Shown one piece after another: positions 38,305-48,833 of a stretch of 64,000 bases of DNA (positions are counted from its first letter, which is position 1; each line of letters begins with the position of its first letter). Source of the stretch: Proteiniphilum saccharofermentans (GTDB taxonomy: Bacteria > Bacteroidota > Bacteroidia > Bacteroidales > Dysgonomonadaceae). The translations under genes were made by a program, and so were the position numbers. Where the stretch lies: contig NZ_LT605205.1 of assembly GCF_900095135.1 (NCBI RefSeq), positions 2,790,001 to 2,854,000 of the forward strand, written 5' to 3'. A model generated the notes under the pieces. It worked only from the letters and a program-made list of their open reading frames with translations. It ran no database searches and was not told the origin of the DNA.

Positions 38305-39621
38305 ATGGCAAAAGCATTTCAAAAAATATATACAAAAATTACCCAGATCACCAAAGCCACCTGTTCGGTAAAGGCGACCAATGTAGGTTATGATGAATTG
38401 GCCACCGTAGAAGGCCGTCTGGCCCAGGTAGTGAAGATTATCGGAGACGAGGTAACACTGCAAATCTTTGAAGGAACAGAAGGTATTCCTACCAACGCCG
38501 AAGTGATCTTTATGGGAAAATCTCCTTCGCTAAAAGTGAGCGAACAACTGGCAGGCCGTTTTTTCAATGCCTATGGTGATCCGATAGACGGTGGCCCCGT
38601 ACCCGAAGGGGAAGAACGACCTATCGGAGGGCCTTCTGTAAACCCTGTACGCCGTAAACAACCGTCGGAACTGATCGCTACCGGTATTTCGGGGATCGAC
38701 CTGAACAATACATTGGTGTCGGGACAGAAGATCCCTTTCTTTGCCGACCCCGACCAGCCATTCAACCAGGTGATGGCTACCGTGGCACTTCGCGCACAGA
38801 CCGACAAGATCATCCTGGGAGGTATGGGGATGACCAACGACGATTACCTTTACTTCAAGAATGTGTTCAGTAATGCAGGAGCTTTGGACAGGATCATCAG
38901 TTTTATGAATACCACTGAGGATCCGGCCGTGGAACGTCTGTTGATACCCGATATGGCGTTGACGGCAGCCGAATATTTCGCGGTGGATAAAAACGAGAAA
39001 GTGCTGGTGCTGCTTACAGATATGACATCTTATGCCGATGCGCTCTCGATCGTATCAAACCGTATGGATCAGATCCCGTCGAAAGATTCGATGCCCGGAT
39101 CGCTCTATTCCGACCTTGCCAAGATATACGAGAAGGCAGCGCAGTTCCCGGCGGGCGGTTCCATCACCATTGTAGCCGTAACTACCCTCTCCGGGGGCGA
39201 TATCACCCATGCCGTACCCGACAACACGGGCTATATTACGGAAGGGCAGCTCTTCCTGCGCCGCGACAGTGATGTAGGTAAGGTAGTTGTGGATCCGTTC
39301 CGCTCACTTTCCCGCCTGAAACAACTGGTGCAGGGCAAGAAGACCCGCGAAGACCATCCGCAGGTGATGAACGCCGCCGTACGTCTCTATGCCGATGCCG
39401 CCAATGCCAAAACGAAAATGGAGAACGGGTTCGACCTGACCGATTACGACACCCGGACTCTCTCGTTTGCCCTGGATTATTCGGAAAAGATACTCGCTAT
39501 CGATGTGAATCTCGATACGACTGAAATGCTCGACAATACATGGAAGCTACTGTCGAGGCATTTCAAGCCGGCAGAGGTGAATATGAAACAGGAATTGATA
39601 GATACCTACTGGCAACAATAA
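38305..39621 (+). CDS. V/A-type ATPase regulatory subunit B
   Basis: 438 residues. PIDGGPVPEGEERPIGGPSVNP and SGISGIDLNN-like (ATGISGIDLNNTLVSGQKIP) sequences are the usual subunit B blocks; LLTDMTSYADALSIVSNRMD is the conserved nucleotide-interface helix. No Walker A is present, as expected for the non-catalytic subunit. I start at ATG 38305, three codons into the longer frame. The stop overlaps the subunit D start by one base (TAATG). Confidence 0.97.
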   Translation: MAKAFQKIYTKITQITKATCSVKATNVGYDELATVEGRLAQVVKIIGDEVTLQIFEGTEGIPTNAEVIFMGKSPSLKVSEQLAGRFFNAYGDPIDGGPVPEGEERPIGGPSVNPVRRKQPSELIATGISGIDLNNTLVSGQKIPFFADPDQPFNQVMATVALRAQTDKIILGGMGMTNDDYLYFKNVFSNAGALDRIISFMNTTEDPAVERLLIPDMALTAAEYFAVDKNEKVLVLLTDMTSYADALSIVSNRMDQIPSKDSMPGSLYSDLAKIYEKAAQFPAGGSITIVAVTTLSGGDITHAVPDNTGYITEGQLFLRRDSDVGKVVVDPFRSLSRLKQLVQGKKTREDHPQVMNAAVRLYADAANAKTKMENGFDLTDYDTRTLSFALDYSEKILAIDVNLDTTEMLDNTWKLLSRHFKPAEVNMKQELIDTYWQQ

Positions 39622-40235
39622 TGGCTATTCGATTTCAATATAACAAAACGTCCCGTCAGCAGTTGGAAAAACAGTTGGCTGTACGTGAACGGGCACTTCC
39701 CACGCTGCAGAACAAAGAATCTGCATTGCGGATGGAAGTGAAAAAGACCAAAGCGGAAATAGAAGAACTCGACAAGGAACTCGAAGCAAAGATCAAGTCA
39801 TACGACAAGATGGTCAGCATGTGGACGGAATTCGACCCTACCCTATTGCGCGTAAAGGATGTGCACCTTTCAAAGAGAAAGATTGCGGGAGTACTCCTGC
39901 CAATGCTTGATAAGGTAGATTTTGAGATCCGGCCGTTCAGCCTTTTCAACCGCCCCAAATGGTTTCTCGATGGGGTAAAAACCCTCGAAGGATTGGCTGA
40001 GATAGGGATCCGCCGCGATTTCCAGGAGATAAGGCTCTCCCGGCTCGAATACGCAAGGAAGAAAACCACACAAAAGGTCAACCTCTTCGAGAAAGTACAG
40101 ATCCCCGGCTATCAGGAAGCCATTCTGAAGATAAAACGTTATCTGGAAGATGAGGAGAATCTCTCCAAATCGTCTCAGAAGATTATGCGTGCCCATCAGG
40201 AACAACGTAGAGAACAGGAGGGAAGCGTATGGTAG
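39621..40235 (+). CDS. V/A-type ATPase subunit D (central shaft)
   Basis: 204 residues, begins MAIRFQYNKTSRQQLEKQL. It is largely two long coiled-coil helices (residues 10-75 and 125-195), the signature of the rotating shaft. The ATG shares its first base with the stop of subunit B, indicating coupled translation; a longer in-frame extension into subunit B is not credible. Overlaps subunit I by seven bases. Confidence 0.93.
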   Translation: MAIRFQYNKTSRQQLEKQLAVRERALPTLQNKESALRMEVKKTKAEIEELDKELEAKIKSYDKMVSMWTEFDPTLLRVKDVHLSKRKIAGVLLPMLDKVDFEIRPFSLFNRPKWFLDGVKTLEGLAEIGIRRDFQEIRLSRLEYARKKTTQKVNLFEKVQIPGYQEAILKIKRYLEDEENLSKSSQKIMRAHQEQRREQEGSVW

Positions 40236-42046
40236 CCACAATGAAGAAATTTATCTTTATCTCTTTCCATAAGGATTATGACCGGTTCCTCCATGCCCTG
40301 CGTGATTTGGGTATGATACATGTGGCGGAGCAGGATAATATAAAGGTGGATGAAGAGAAATTACAAGACTACCTCTCTGCATCGAAACGGTTGAGTGAAT
40401 CAATCAAGAAACTCAAGCAGTTGCGTGATAAGAAAGCAGCCGTCCCATTCCATGATGTCGATATAGAACGGGGAATGAATATCCCGGCAGAGATAGAGAG
40501 AATCGAAAATAAAAAGTCGGCTCTTCACCAGCAGTTACAGGTCAGCCTTAAAGAGCGTGACATCTTACGCCCTTGGGGAAATTTCGATCCTGAGAATATC
40601 CACCGGCTGAAGGAAGCGGGATACCATGTCCGTTTCTTTATCGTTCCTGACAGAGAATATGATCCGGAATGGGAAACGCTTTATAACGCTGTGGTTATTC
40701 AAAAGGGAGCATCAAAAACCTACTTTGTTACGGTAACGAAAGGCGCTCAAGCGGTCGACGAACTGCAATTAGAGGAGATGAAAGTCCCCGAGGTATCGTT
40801 AGACGCACTTGACAAACTTATTGATTCACTACAGGAAAAGATACATGGGAAAGAAGATGCGCTAAAAGCACTCTCGGCCGAGATCCCATCAGCAGAGGCG
40901 GCATTGAAATCATTGGAATCAGACATCTTCTTCACAAGGGTAGCCCGCAGCGCGACTCCTGCCGCGGAAGACAAGCTGATGCTCCTGCAAGGCTGGGCGC
41001 CGGAAGAGAATGTGACAGAGATCACCAATTACCTGGAATCGCAGGATGTCTATTTCCGGGTATCCGATCCTACACCCGAAGATGATGTACCGATCAAGTT
41101 CAAAAATAACCGTTTTATGCGGCTCTTCGAACCGATCGCGGAACTCTATATGCTCCCCAAATACAACGAGATCGACCTCACCCCCTTCTTCGCACCCTTC
41201 TATATGATCTTCTTCGGATTATCACTGGGTGATATTGGTTACGGAGCCTTCCTGTTGATAGTAGCTACACTGGCAAGGACTTTCGGAAAGGAGAAAATCT
41301 CCCGTACGATGCGGGGCATGCTTGCACTGGTACAGATACTGGGTATCTCTACCATGGTGTGTGGGCTCCTTACCGGAGGATTTTTCGGTTTCAGTATCTA
41401 CGAAACCAACATCGCCATCTTCCAGAACCTAAAGGATCAGGTCTTTTTTGATAACGAACAGATGTTTATGCTTTCCCTTATATTGGGTGTGGTGCAAATC
41501 ATGTTTGCCATGTCCCTTAAGATCGTGAACCGTGTCAAGCAGTTCGGATGGGTACAGGGTCTTTCCACCATTGGCTGGTTCGTATTGCTATTGAGCGTGA
41601 TCGTGGCCTATCTGTTCCCAACATTTATGCCGATGGGAGGCACTTTACATCTTATCGTGATGGGACTTTCGGCCATCCTGATCTTCTTCCTGAACTCACC
41701 GGGAAAGAACCCGTTCATGAACCTGGGACTCGGTCTGTGGGACACCTATAATATGGCGACCGGCCTATTGGGTGATGTGTTGTCGTATGTGCGTCTCTTC
41801 GCCTTAGGCCTTTCCGGAGGTATTCTGGCAAGCGTATTCAATAGCCTGGCATTGGGACTGAAGCCGGACAACCTGATCGGAGGATCGATCGTTTTCCTGC
41901 TGATCTTCCTCTTCGGACATGCCATCAACATGTTTATGAACGTGCTTGGAGCTTTTGTCCACCCGCTGCGTCTCACCTTTGTAGAGTTTTATAAAAATGC
42001 GGAATTTGAAGGAGGAGGCAAAAAATACAATCCTTTCAGGAAATAG
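40229..42046 (+). CDS. V/A-type ATPase membrane subunit I (a)
   Basis: 605 residues. The soluble N-terminal half is coiled coil; the second half has about eight membrane helices. LSYVRLFALGLSGGILASV carries the essential arginine of the ion half-channel, and FVHPLRLTFVEFYKNAEFEGGGKKY is the family's C-terminal block. It forms the stator path for ions against the K ring. Overlaps subunit D by seven bases; 55 bases before K. Confidence 0.96.
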   Translation: MVATMKKFIFISFHKDYDRFLHALRDLGMIHVAEQDNIKVDEEKLQDYLSASKRLSESIKKLKQLRDKKAAVPFHDVDIERGMNIPAEIERIENKKSALHQQLQVSLKERDILRPWGNFDPENIHRLKEAGYHVRFFIVPDREYDPEWETLYNAVVIQKGASKTYFVTVTKGAQAVDELQLEEMKVPEVSLDALDKLIDSLQEKIHGKEDALKALSAEIPSAEAALKSLESDIFFTRVARSATPAAEDKLMLLQGWAPEENVTEITNYLESQDVYFRVSDPTPEDDVPIKFKNNRFMRLFEPIAELYMLPKYNEIDLTPFFAPFYMIFFGLSLGDIGYGAFLLIVATLARTFGKEKISRTMRGMLALVQILGISTMVCGLLTGGFFGFSIYETNIAIFQNLKDQVFFDNEQMFMLSLILGVVQIMFAMSLKIVNRVKQFGWVQGLSTIGWFVLLLSVIVAYLFPTFMPMGGTLHLIVMGLSAILIFFLNSPGKNPFMNLGLGLWDTYNMATGLLGDVLSYVRLFALGLSGGILASVFNSLALGLKPDNLIGGSIVFLLIFLFGHAINMFMNVLGAFVHPLRLTFVEFYKNAEFEGGGKKYNPFRK

Positions 42047-42095
42047 AGAAATAACAAGATATAAACAAAAAATTCAAATCAATAACAAACAATAA

Positions 42096-42563
<468 letters not shown>

Positions 42564-42603
42564 TAAAAACCGTGCAAACGGTTGAGAAAAATAAAGCTAA
42601 TGG

Positions 42604-42635
42604 AAAGGCTGTCGCACTTCGCGGCAGCTTTTTTC
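42604..42635 (+). terminator. Terminator of the V-ATPase operon
   Basis: Arms GCTGTCGC (42608-42615) and GCGGCAGC (42621-42628) pair with one G-U and are followed by a T-run (42629-42634). It lies 41 bases after the subunit K stop, at the converging end with the cation transporter gene. Confidence 0.88.
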
Positions 42636-42666
42636 TTTCAGTAAAACCATTGAATGGGATAAAGCG

Positions 42667-43590
42667 TTACAGGTGATAATCGATCTCTTGTCGGTCAATA
42701 CCGATATCTTTCATCGATGCGGGATCTTCCACCGGTTCCAGATGAGTATGCACCGTCACCGGTTCATCGAACATATTCACAATGGTCTCCTCAATCTCGT
42801 CTGCATAGTCATGTGCCTCTTTCACTGTCCACTTACCCGGAACCAGTATATGCATGGCGATAAATTTACGGCGTCCGGCCACACGGGTCAACAGCGAATG
42901 ATATTCAATCTTTTGGTCATTCAGTGAATCAAGATAGTTAGTAATCTTCTCCAAATCTTCGTCGGGAATGGAAGCATCCATCAAACCGCTGGCAGAACGG
43001 CTGATCAGTCTGTATCCCGTATAGATAATATGGAGTGCCACTAAGATGGCAATGATAGGGTCGACGATTAACCAACCGGTGAACTTCACGATCACGATTG
43101 CCACAATCACACCTGCCGAAGTCCACACATCCGCCATCAGATGCTTTCCGTCTGCCTCCAGCAGGAGAGATCTCCTTTTTTTCCCGTTGCGGACCAACGT
43201 CATACCCACAGCCAGATTAACAAGCGACGCCAGCAACAAAAAGAGCAGACCTGTGTTGATATTTTCAATGGGGCGGGGATCGATAAGCCGCGGAACAGCT
43301 GACCAGATAATGGTGAATGCTGCTATCAGGATAAGGGCACCCTCCGCCGCACTGGAAAAATACTCCGCTTTACTATGTCCGAATTCATGTTCCTTATCAG
43401 CCGGCTTCTGTGAAATGTAGAGCATCATCAACGCAAAGATCGCCGCAAACAGATTTACGAACGACTCTAGCGCATCCGACAGGAAACCCATGGAACCTGT
43501 TACAGAATAAGCATAAAATTTCAGTAATATGGTTACTATTGCAGCGGCAATAGAGAGATATATGAATCTACGGAGTGGACTTTTTTTCAT
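42667..43590 (-). CDS. Cation diffusion facilitator (FieF-like metal exporter)
   Basis: 307 residues with six membrane helices and a cytoplasmic C-terminal domain. LSDALES in helix 2 and HLMADVWTS in helix 5 supply the metal-binding site A; EHEFGHSKAEYFSS is the conserved loop. It would export Zn2+ or Fe2+ by proton exchange. I start at ATG 43590; an eight-codon longer TTG start overlaps the neighbouring remnant and is unlikely. Confidence 0.92.
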   Translation of the reverse strand: MKKSPLRRFIYLSIAAAIVTILLKFYAYSVTGSMGFLSDALESFVNLFAAIFALMMLYISQKPADKEHEFGHSKAEYFSSAAEGALILIAAFTIIWSAVPRLIDPRPIENINTGLLFLLLASLVNLAVGMTLVRNGKKRRSLLLEADGKHLMADVWTSAGVIVAIVIVKFTGWLIVDPIIAILVALHIIYTGYRLISRSASGLMDASIPDEDLEKITNYLDSLNDQKIEYHSLLTRVAGRRKFIAMHILVPGKWTVKEAHDYADEIEETIVNMFDEPVTVHTHLEPVEDPASMKDIGIDRQEIDYHL

Positions 43591-43850
43591 CGCGCCATGC
43601 TTAAGAGACAACAAAAATAGTCATTTAAAATGAATGTAAATAAACGGCAGCTCTTTTTTCCGGTATTCTCCTTTTGACTATCCGTGAATTCCGTAATTGC
43701 ATATTTCAGGTATGTTATGCGACACCCTATTGTCACATTTGAAGATGGTATTCCAAGTTTGGCTTTGTCCAGCGTCTGTGCATATGTTGTGGTAAACAGT
43801 GCCAACATCATTATCGTTCCAAATACTATTTTAGTGTCCATAGTCTTCAT
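43587..43850 (-). pseudogene. Signal-peptide-bearing remnant
   Basis: An 87-codon frame begins MDTKIVFGTIMMLALFTTTYAQTLDKAKL, shaped like a secretion signal with a short mature part, then turns into sequence with no recognisable domain and runs into the cation transporter start. The QTLDKAKL ending is reminiscent of secreted serine hydrolases of Bacteroidota (recall, not verified). I read it as the surviving start of a truncated gene at the edge of the BREX island. Confidence 0.4.
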
Positions 43851-43868
43851 TTTTCTTTTTTATAAATA

Positions 43869-43917
43869 CAAAGTACTTTGAAATACAAAGTTCAATAAAA
43901 TATTTTGTATTTCAAAG
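43869..43917. promoter_or_regulatory. Nested palindromes, probable operator cluster
   Basis: CAAAGTACTTTG (43869-43880) is a perfect 12-bp palindrome, and CTTTGAAATACAAA (43876-43889) is exactly inverted as TTTGTATTTCAAAG (43904-43917). The repeated half-site CTTTGTATTT occurs three times in both orientations, as expected for an autoregulated operator. It sits ahead of the truncated signal-peptide ORF, so it may have lost its gene. Confidence 0.55.
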
Positions 43918-43992
43918 CCCTGTTCGAAAAAGTTTGAAAAAATATTTCGAATTATTTATTTAGAGAGATTCGTAACTCCATAACTACCATCA

Positions 43993-44604
43993 TCAAATAA
44001 ACTCAAAATAGGGATGTTCTGCATAATCGTAGTCACCTTCTTCGAGCATGGGATTATTCACAAAGAATGATTTGGCATACAAATCACGGGCGAAAGAGGT
44101 TACTATTTCTTTCTCTTTCCTCGTATATACACCAACCTTTTGTCTACTAATCAAGCCGGCTTCAATATACATGGGCATAATACAGTACAAACCATTTGAC
44201 AGTGAGCGATTACTCGCATAGATCGACGACATACGGTTTATAATAAGGTTGGTGGATACTTGCTCCTGCACATGGAAAAACTTGCCCAGTATGACCATGG
44301 CATCATAACCAAAGCCATACGCAGCATTGATCAGAGCCGAATATATGATAGCTTTATCTCCTGTGTATTTGATTGCTGTAAGATATTCTTGTTTATGTTC
44401 CTTTATAAAAGGAAAAAGGGGATTACGCTGTGTCAGTTTACCTATGATGGTGCGCGCTTTATTGATTCGGTTTGTACCCTGGTATTCTCCGGCAGCCAAA
44501 TCGGCTGCATACTCCGAGGTAAAACTACCATCAAGACAGGCCTTTATGGCCATCTCTATTACATTTATACTTATGCGTTGGTTGATACCTACAATCTTTT
44601 CCAT
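43993..44604 (-). CDS. brxA: BREX protein BrxA (DUF1819-like)
   Basis: 203 residues, mainly helical. I assign BrxA from its small DUF1819-like character and its place as the last gene of a type 3 BREX operon, directly after pglZ with one base between. BrxA is a small DNA-binding component of BREX with no known enzyme activity. The YIEAGLISRQKVGVYTRKEK stretch resembles a winged-helix hairpin. The product name is firmer from context than from motif. Confidence 0.75.
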   Translation of the reverse strand: MEKIVGINQRISINVIEMAIKACLDGSFTSEYAADLAAGEYQGTNRINKARTIIGKLTQRNPLFPFIKEHKQEYLTAIKYTGDKAIIYSALINAAYGFGYDAMVILGKFFHVQEQVSTNLIINRMSSIYASNRSLSNGLYCIMPMYIEAGLISRQKVGVYTRKEKEIVTSFARDLYAKSFFVNNPMLEEGDYDYAEHPYFEFI

Positions 44605-44605
44605 T

Positions 44606-46075
44606 TCAATCTTTTTCTATTGTTATAAAGGGGACTAATACTTCCAGGAAATGCGAACCGCCATGGGTTATTTCGTCTTTTCCTTTGAAACATCGGTTGT
44701 TTCTCCAAACTGCCCAATTATTATGGACAAGCAATTCGTTATGGATATCCGGGTTATTTTGAATGAATTTGTCCAGATAGTCTGTATTTGAATAAATAAG
44801 ATGCCTGCTACCACGGCTTTCTTTCTGATATAGGAATGTCCGTTCCTGCGAATCGAGTGCTCTCCAAGAACGTGCCATGATATTACCATGGTCGGCAGTA
44901 ATATAAATCGTATAGCCCTGCTCGTGTAATAGTTTGATATTCTCTGCAGCCTCTACAGTCCAGTTTTCCGTTAAAGCATATAAGTCTTTATTACTGGATG
45001 AACTGTGCATTTTATCATCCAGACTGACATCCACAAATGCCTGCTTGTATTGATTGGTATCATCGGTCAAGAGACTATCGTGGGTATAGCCAATTTCATA
45101 AAGCTGCATCCGTTTGGGGTCTCTATTTTTATTGATCCAAAATTCTCTCCAAAGCCTTTCTTCGGCAATAGGGTTTTGTCCATATCTTTCATCTGGAATA
45201 CTTCCTTTAAAAATAGCTTGACGAGATAGCTTGGTAATAGAAGGAATCCAAGCCATCGTTACATCTCTTTTGGTCTCTATACCCAAATCAGATAATTTTT
45301 TATCGAGTATCAGGTATTGCCAATACGCCATACCGTCTATCACAACCAATGCCACCTTTTCTGTACGACTGTGTTTATAGGCCAAATGGGGTAATATTCT
45401 GTTCACCATTTTTGGCTTACCGATGTGTGACGATGAAGATAGAGCAAAATACTTACTATCGATATACTTTTGAAATTCTTTATTGATGACCTCTATCTCC
45501 GGTTCTATCTTTTCATACACACCCTGACTGATTGCTGTAAGCAATATGCGGCAGATAGAGTCCATTGTTTCCACCTTCTCCCATTTCAATGGGATAGCTT
45601 TCAAGTTTGCAATCAGTTCATTCACATCTTCCCCATAGCGTCTTTTGGCATCTTCAATAACACCTTTGGTTTCAACAGAAGAAAGGTTATAAACGAATTT
45701 CTTGTTGTAGATATAAGAAGCCATACCAAATGTCAGTCGAGCTTGACGGATTTCAGCCTCATTGCAAGCAGGCATAAGATCTGGAATTGAAAAGGTATGG
45801 GCGTTGTATAACAATCGCTTAATATCAGGTAAGACAGATGATGGGTCATCCATGATGTAGCAAATTCGCTCTCGTGTGTTTTTGTCGTACAGTTCATACC
45901 TCACACGAAGTTCAAGTGAAGAAGAGATTGGTAGTAAAAGCAAGCCACAAGCGTTAAGTACAGCTTGTTGTGTGTCTGGCCGTTGTAAGAAACCATCCGG
46001 ATTTCTCACAATACTGAGAGGCTTACCTTCACCGGTAAGCCTCTGTTCTAACCTATGAATAAATTCATCCATCAA
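44606..46075 (-). CDS. pglZ: BREX alkaline-phosphatase-like protein PglZ
   Basis: 489 residues. The PglZ domain covers about 235-489: VALVVIDGMAYW (Asp247 metal ligand), PSITKLSRQAIF with the likely nucleophile Thr281, ITADHGN (Asp395, His396), and HGGSHFLEVLVPFI with His471. PglZ is a core BREX component with an alkaline-phosphatase fold, thought to act in the modification and defence complex. Its start overlaps the helicase end by 11 bases, so translation is coupled. Shorter than type 1 PglZ (about 800 residues), in keeping with the type 3 form. Confidence 0.9.
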   Translation of the reverse strand: MMDEFIHRLEQRLTGEGKPLSIVRNPDGFLQRPDTQQAVLNACGLLLLPISSSLELRVRYELYDKNTRERICYIMDDPSSVLPDIKRLLYNAHTFSIPDLMPACNEAEIRQARLTFGMASYIYNKKFVYNLSSVETKGVIEDAKRRYGEDVNELIANLKAIPLKWEKVETMDSICRILLTAISQGVYEKIEPEIEVINKEFQKYIDSKYFALSSSSHIGKPKMVNRILPHLAYKHSRTEKVALVVIDGMAYWQYLILDKKLSDLGIETKRDVTMAWIPSITKLSRQAIFKGSIPDERYGQNPIAEERLWREFWINKNRDPKRMQLYEIGYTHDSLLTDDTNQYKQAFVDVSLDDKMHSSSSNKDLYALTENWTVEAAENIKLLHEQGYTIYITADHGNIMARSWRALDSQERTFLYQKESRGSRHLIYSNTDYLDKFIQNNPDIHNELLVHNNWAVWRNNRCFKGKDEITHGGSHFLEVLVPFITIEKD

Positions 46076-48833
46076 TTCTTACGGTTAAGATATGATTCAC
46101 GTCGGGCACCACGCTAAGCCCTTTGGCAAAAGCACTTTTCCACTCTTCTTTTTCTGTAGTCAGCTTTCGTAACTTGGCATTTCTAATGTTTTCAATGCCA
46201 ATGCGGTTGAGCCGATTCTCTGCATAACTCCAAGCCTTCAGTTTTTTCTCTGCTCTTGCTTGCAAAACGTTTTGAATTTCGGCTTCCATCCGATGGAACA
46301 AGGCATGAAGATTATTGTTTAAGGCTTGGTTTTCCTCTATAGCCAGATTGCATTCTGTTTCACCCACATATTGAAAACTGTTTTTCTCTTGCACCAATCT
46401 ATTCCACACATCATTGCCGTAGGGAGCAAATACCCTGCCCGCATCGGTAATAAACTGAGCAGAATAAGTTGTTTTGGTTTCGTAGTTGTTTTTGGCCAAC
46501 ACTTTCCATAAGGTCAGATAGCCACATGTCTCACCACCATTTTTAGACACAATTACAGGAACCATCGTTTGAATATTCCCATCCATCTCATCCAGAATTC
46601 GTTTCACGACGGGATGTTGCAAAGTAAGATGTTCCGAGCCAGGATTATCACCCAGTTTGTCTGCCTCAAATACAGCTTCCAGTCGATATCCGTTGATGGC
46701 GTATTCGGAAACGCCGGACAATCGCTTCACAATTTTACCCTTTTCACTCATCGTGTAAAGATCCATCAACTCTTCCAGCCATACAGGAAGCGGACTGTAT
46801 TTTATTTCACCGGCACTTTCCTTTTTTATATCATCTCCTGTAAAAACAGGTAAAATACCTTCCGTAGATTTATAATCGTTGAGTTTGCTTTTTATCTCAA
46901 AAAGCCATTTGTCACTGGCAAAATCAAATCGATGGGGATCGAGCAATGATTGCAGATAAAGATGATTTACCTGCTTCATATCGATCGTAGAGTCCAGTAC
47001 ATCATTGGTTTTGTCAATTCCCAATTCTTGCAGTATGGCATCCAATTTCTCCACGATAATCTCATATACTCTGGTGTCGACCGTGTTATTGGTCAACATA
47101 TTGAAAGCAACTACCGGAAATTTCTGACCAATACGATCTACACGTCCGATGCGTTGTTCTATGGCCATTGGATTCCAAGGTAAATCATAATTGAAAACGA
47201 TGTGGCAAAACTGCATATTCAACGATTCACCCGCCGCATCCGTTGCCACCATCACATTGGCTTCGTTCTTAAATTTCACAAGCGCCTGTTGTCGTTCCGC
47301 CAAATCCATGCTGCCATGTATTTCCACCGTAGTCAATCCTGCACCTTCAAGGATTTTTTTCAGATAGCCCTGTGTCTTGCGAAACTCGGTAAACACCAGT
47401 ACTTTTAACTGAGAATTGTTGTACTTGTCTTGCAGTTTATAGATTTTCCGAACCAAAGCTGTCGCTTTGGCATCTTGTTCTGTTTCCAGGCAGGTGCGTG
47501 CCTCCACGATCAATTTTTGGAGTGCTGTTTCTTCATTGAAAAAGCCATTATCCTGCATTGCAACCGAAAAGTCGTTCGTATCTAAATCATCAAAGTCGAC
47601 TACACCCTCTTCATCATAGTCGTCAATGTCATCATCCGTTTCACCATGTTGCAACCTCCACAAACGAGTTTCCATGGCAGCCAAAATAGCGGCCGTACTG
47701 CTACTTGCCAACTTTTGCATCATCACCATCACCAGTCCTGTAGCATTCCTATTACCTCGCTTGGCACGTCCAAAACAATACCTCACATAGTTGGTTACAT
47801 GATTGTATAAATCTATCTGTAAGCGATGATATGTTTCGTCGAGTGGAACATCCAATCGTATGGTCATTCGCTGCTGAAAAAGTTTCTTCCCGTCATAATC
47901 CACCGCATATCGTTTTTCTGAACGCATCACGTAAGGCTCAATCTCTTCAATACTCGGCATTCCGTCTCCCGGGAAAGCGTCGGCATCAATCAATTTGAGC
48001 ACTCTGCGGAAATGATCGCTCTTGCCGCGATGGGGAGTAGCGGTGAGAAGCAACACGTTCGGCACTGCATTGCATAGTGTTTCGGCCAATTGATAGCGAG
48101 ATACCTGTGCCGTACTTCCACCCATGCGATGGGCTTCATCAATAATAACCATGTCAAATTCAGCATTCACCACGGCTTCCAGGCGATACTTGTTGTATTC
48201 ATCAATTTTCTCCTGGCTCCATCCTTGTCGAGCTGACAATGGCTTCAAAGCATCAGTAGAGACTATGATTTGATGATGCTGTTTCCAGAAATTCAACTCC
48301 TCTTCTGCTTCAAATCCGGCAAAAGTACGAGCCATCCCCGAAATAAAACCACTGTTGTAGATATGGAAGTTCTCGTTGAAGTGCTCCCTCAACTCCTGTT
48401 GCCACTGAAGCATAGCCGATTTAGGCACAATCAACAAGATTCGCGTTATCTCGCCGCGCAATTTCTTCTCCTTTATCACAAGTCCAGCTTCAATGGTCTT
48501 TCCCATGCCCACTTCATCTGCCAACAAAAAACGGGTTTGAATACCCTGCATTACTTTCTCCAATACCAGTATTTGGTGTGGCAAAGGAATAAGGCTACTT
48601 TCATAAGGGGCCAACAATCGCTTTTGAGCCATTTCCTCTTTGATACGTGCCGCTATAGCCATATAACGAACGTATGCCAGACCCCTGTTGGAGTTCCTGT
48701 TCAGATCATCATCCAGATCAGAACTAAGCACTTGGGCAAAACTGTTATCTTCCAGGATACGAATCCAGTGAGTTTCCTTGCCAAATAGCGTCTTACTACC
48801 TATTATCTCTATATTTTTGCCTTTATATTTCAT
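46065..48833 (-). CDS. brxHII: BREX SNF2-like helicase BrxHII
   Basis: 922 residues of superfamily 2, SNF2/RapA-like. Walker A DEVGMGKT (106-113), Walker B DEAH (232-235), motif III LLTATPHRGK, and motif VI QRIGRVDRIGQ are all present. A long C-terminal region (about 620-922) has no motif I recognise. BrxHII is the helicase that distinguishes type 3 BREX from other types. Start overlaps the end of the AlbA_2 gene by 11 bases; end overlaps pglZ by 11. Confidence 0.9.
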   Translation of the reverse strand: MKYKGKNIEIIGSKTLFGKETHWIRILEDNSFAQVLSSDLDDDLNRNSNRGLAYVRYMAIAARIKEEMAQKRLLAPYESSLIPLPHQILVLEKVMQGIQTRFLLADEVGMGKTIEAGLVIKEKKLRGEITRILLIVPKSAMLQWQQELREHFNENFHIYNSGFISGMARTFAGFEAEEELNFWKQHHQIIVSTDALKPLSARQGWSQEKIDEYNKYRLEAVVNAEFDMVIIDEAHRMGGSTAQVSRYQLAETLCNAVPNVLLLTATPHRGKSDHFRRVLKLIDADAFPGDGMPSIEEIEPYVMRSEKRYAVDYDGKKLFQQRMTIRLDVPLDETYHRLQIDLYNHVTNYVRYCFGRAKRGNRNATGLVMVMMQKLASSSTAAILAAMETRLWRLQHGETDDDIDDYDEEGVVDFDDLDTNDFSVAMQDNGFFNEETALQKLIVEARTCLETEQDAKATALVRKIYKLQDKYNNSQLKVLVFTEFRKTQGYLKKILEGAGLTTVEIHGSMDLAERQQALVKFKNEANVMVATDAAGESLNMQFCHIVFNYDLPWNPMAIEQRIGRVDRIGQKFPVVAFNMLTNNTVDTRVYEIIVEKLDAILQELGIDKTNDVLDSTIDMKQVNHLYLQSLLDPHRFDFASDKWLFEIKSKLNDYKSTEGILPVFTGDDIKKESAGEIKYSPLPVWLEELMDLYTMSEKGKIVKRLSGVSEYAINGYRLEAVFEADKLGDNPGSEHLTLQHPVVKRILDEMDGNIQTMVPVIVSKNGGETCGYLTLWKVLAKNNYETKTTYSAQFITDAGRVFAPYGNDVWNRLVQEKNSFQYVGETECNLAIEENQALNNNLHALFHRMEAEIQNVLQARAEKKLKAWSYAENRLNRIGIENIRNAKLRKLTTEKEEWKSAFAKGLSVVPDVNHILTVRIDG

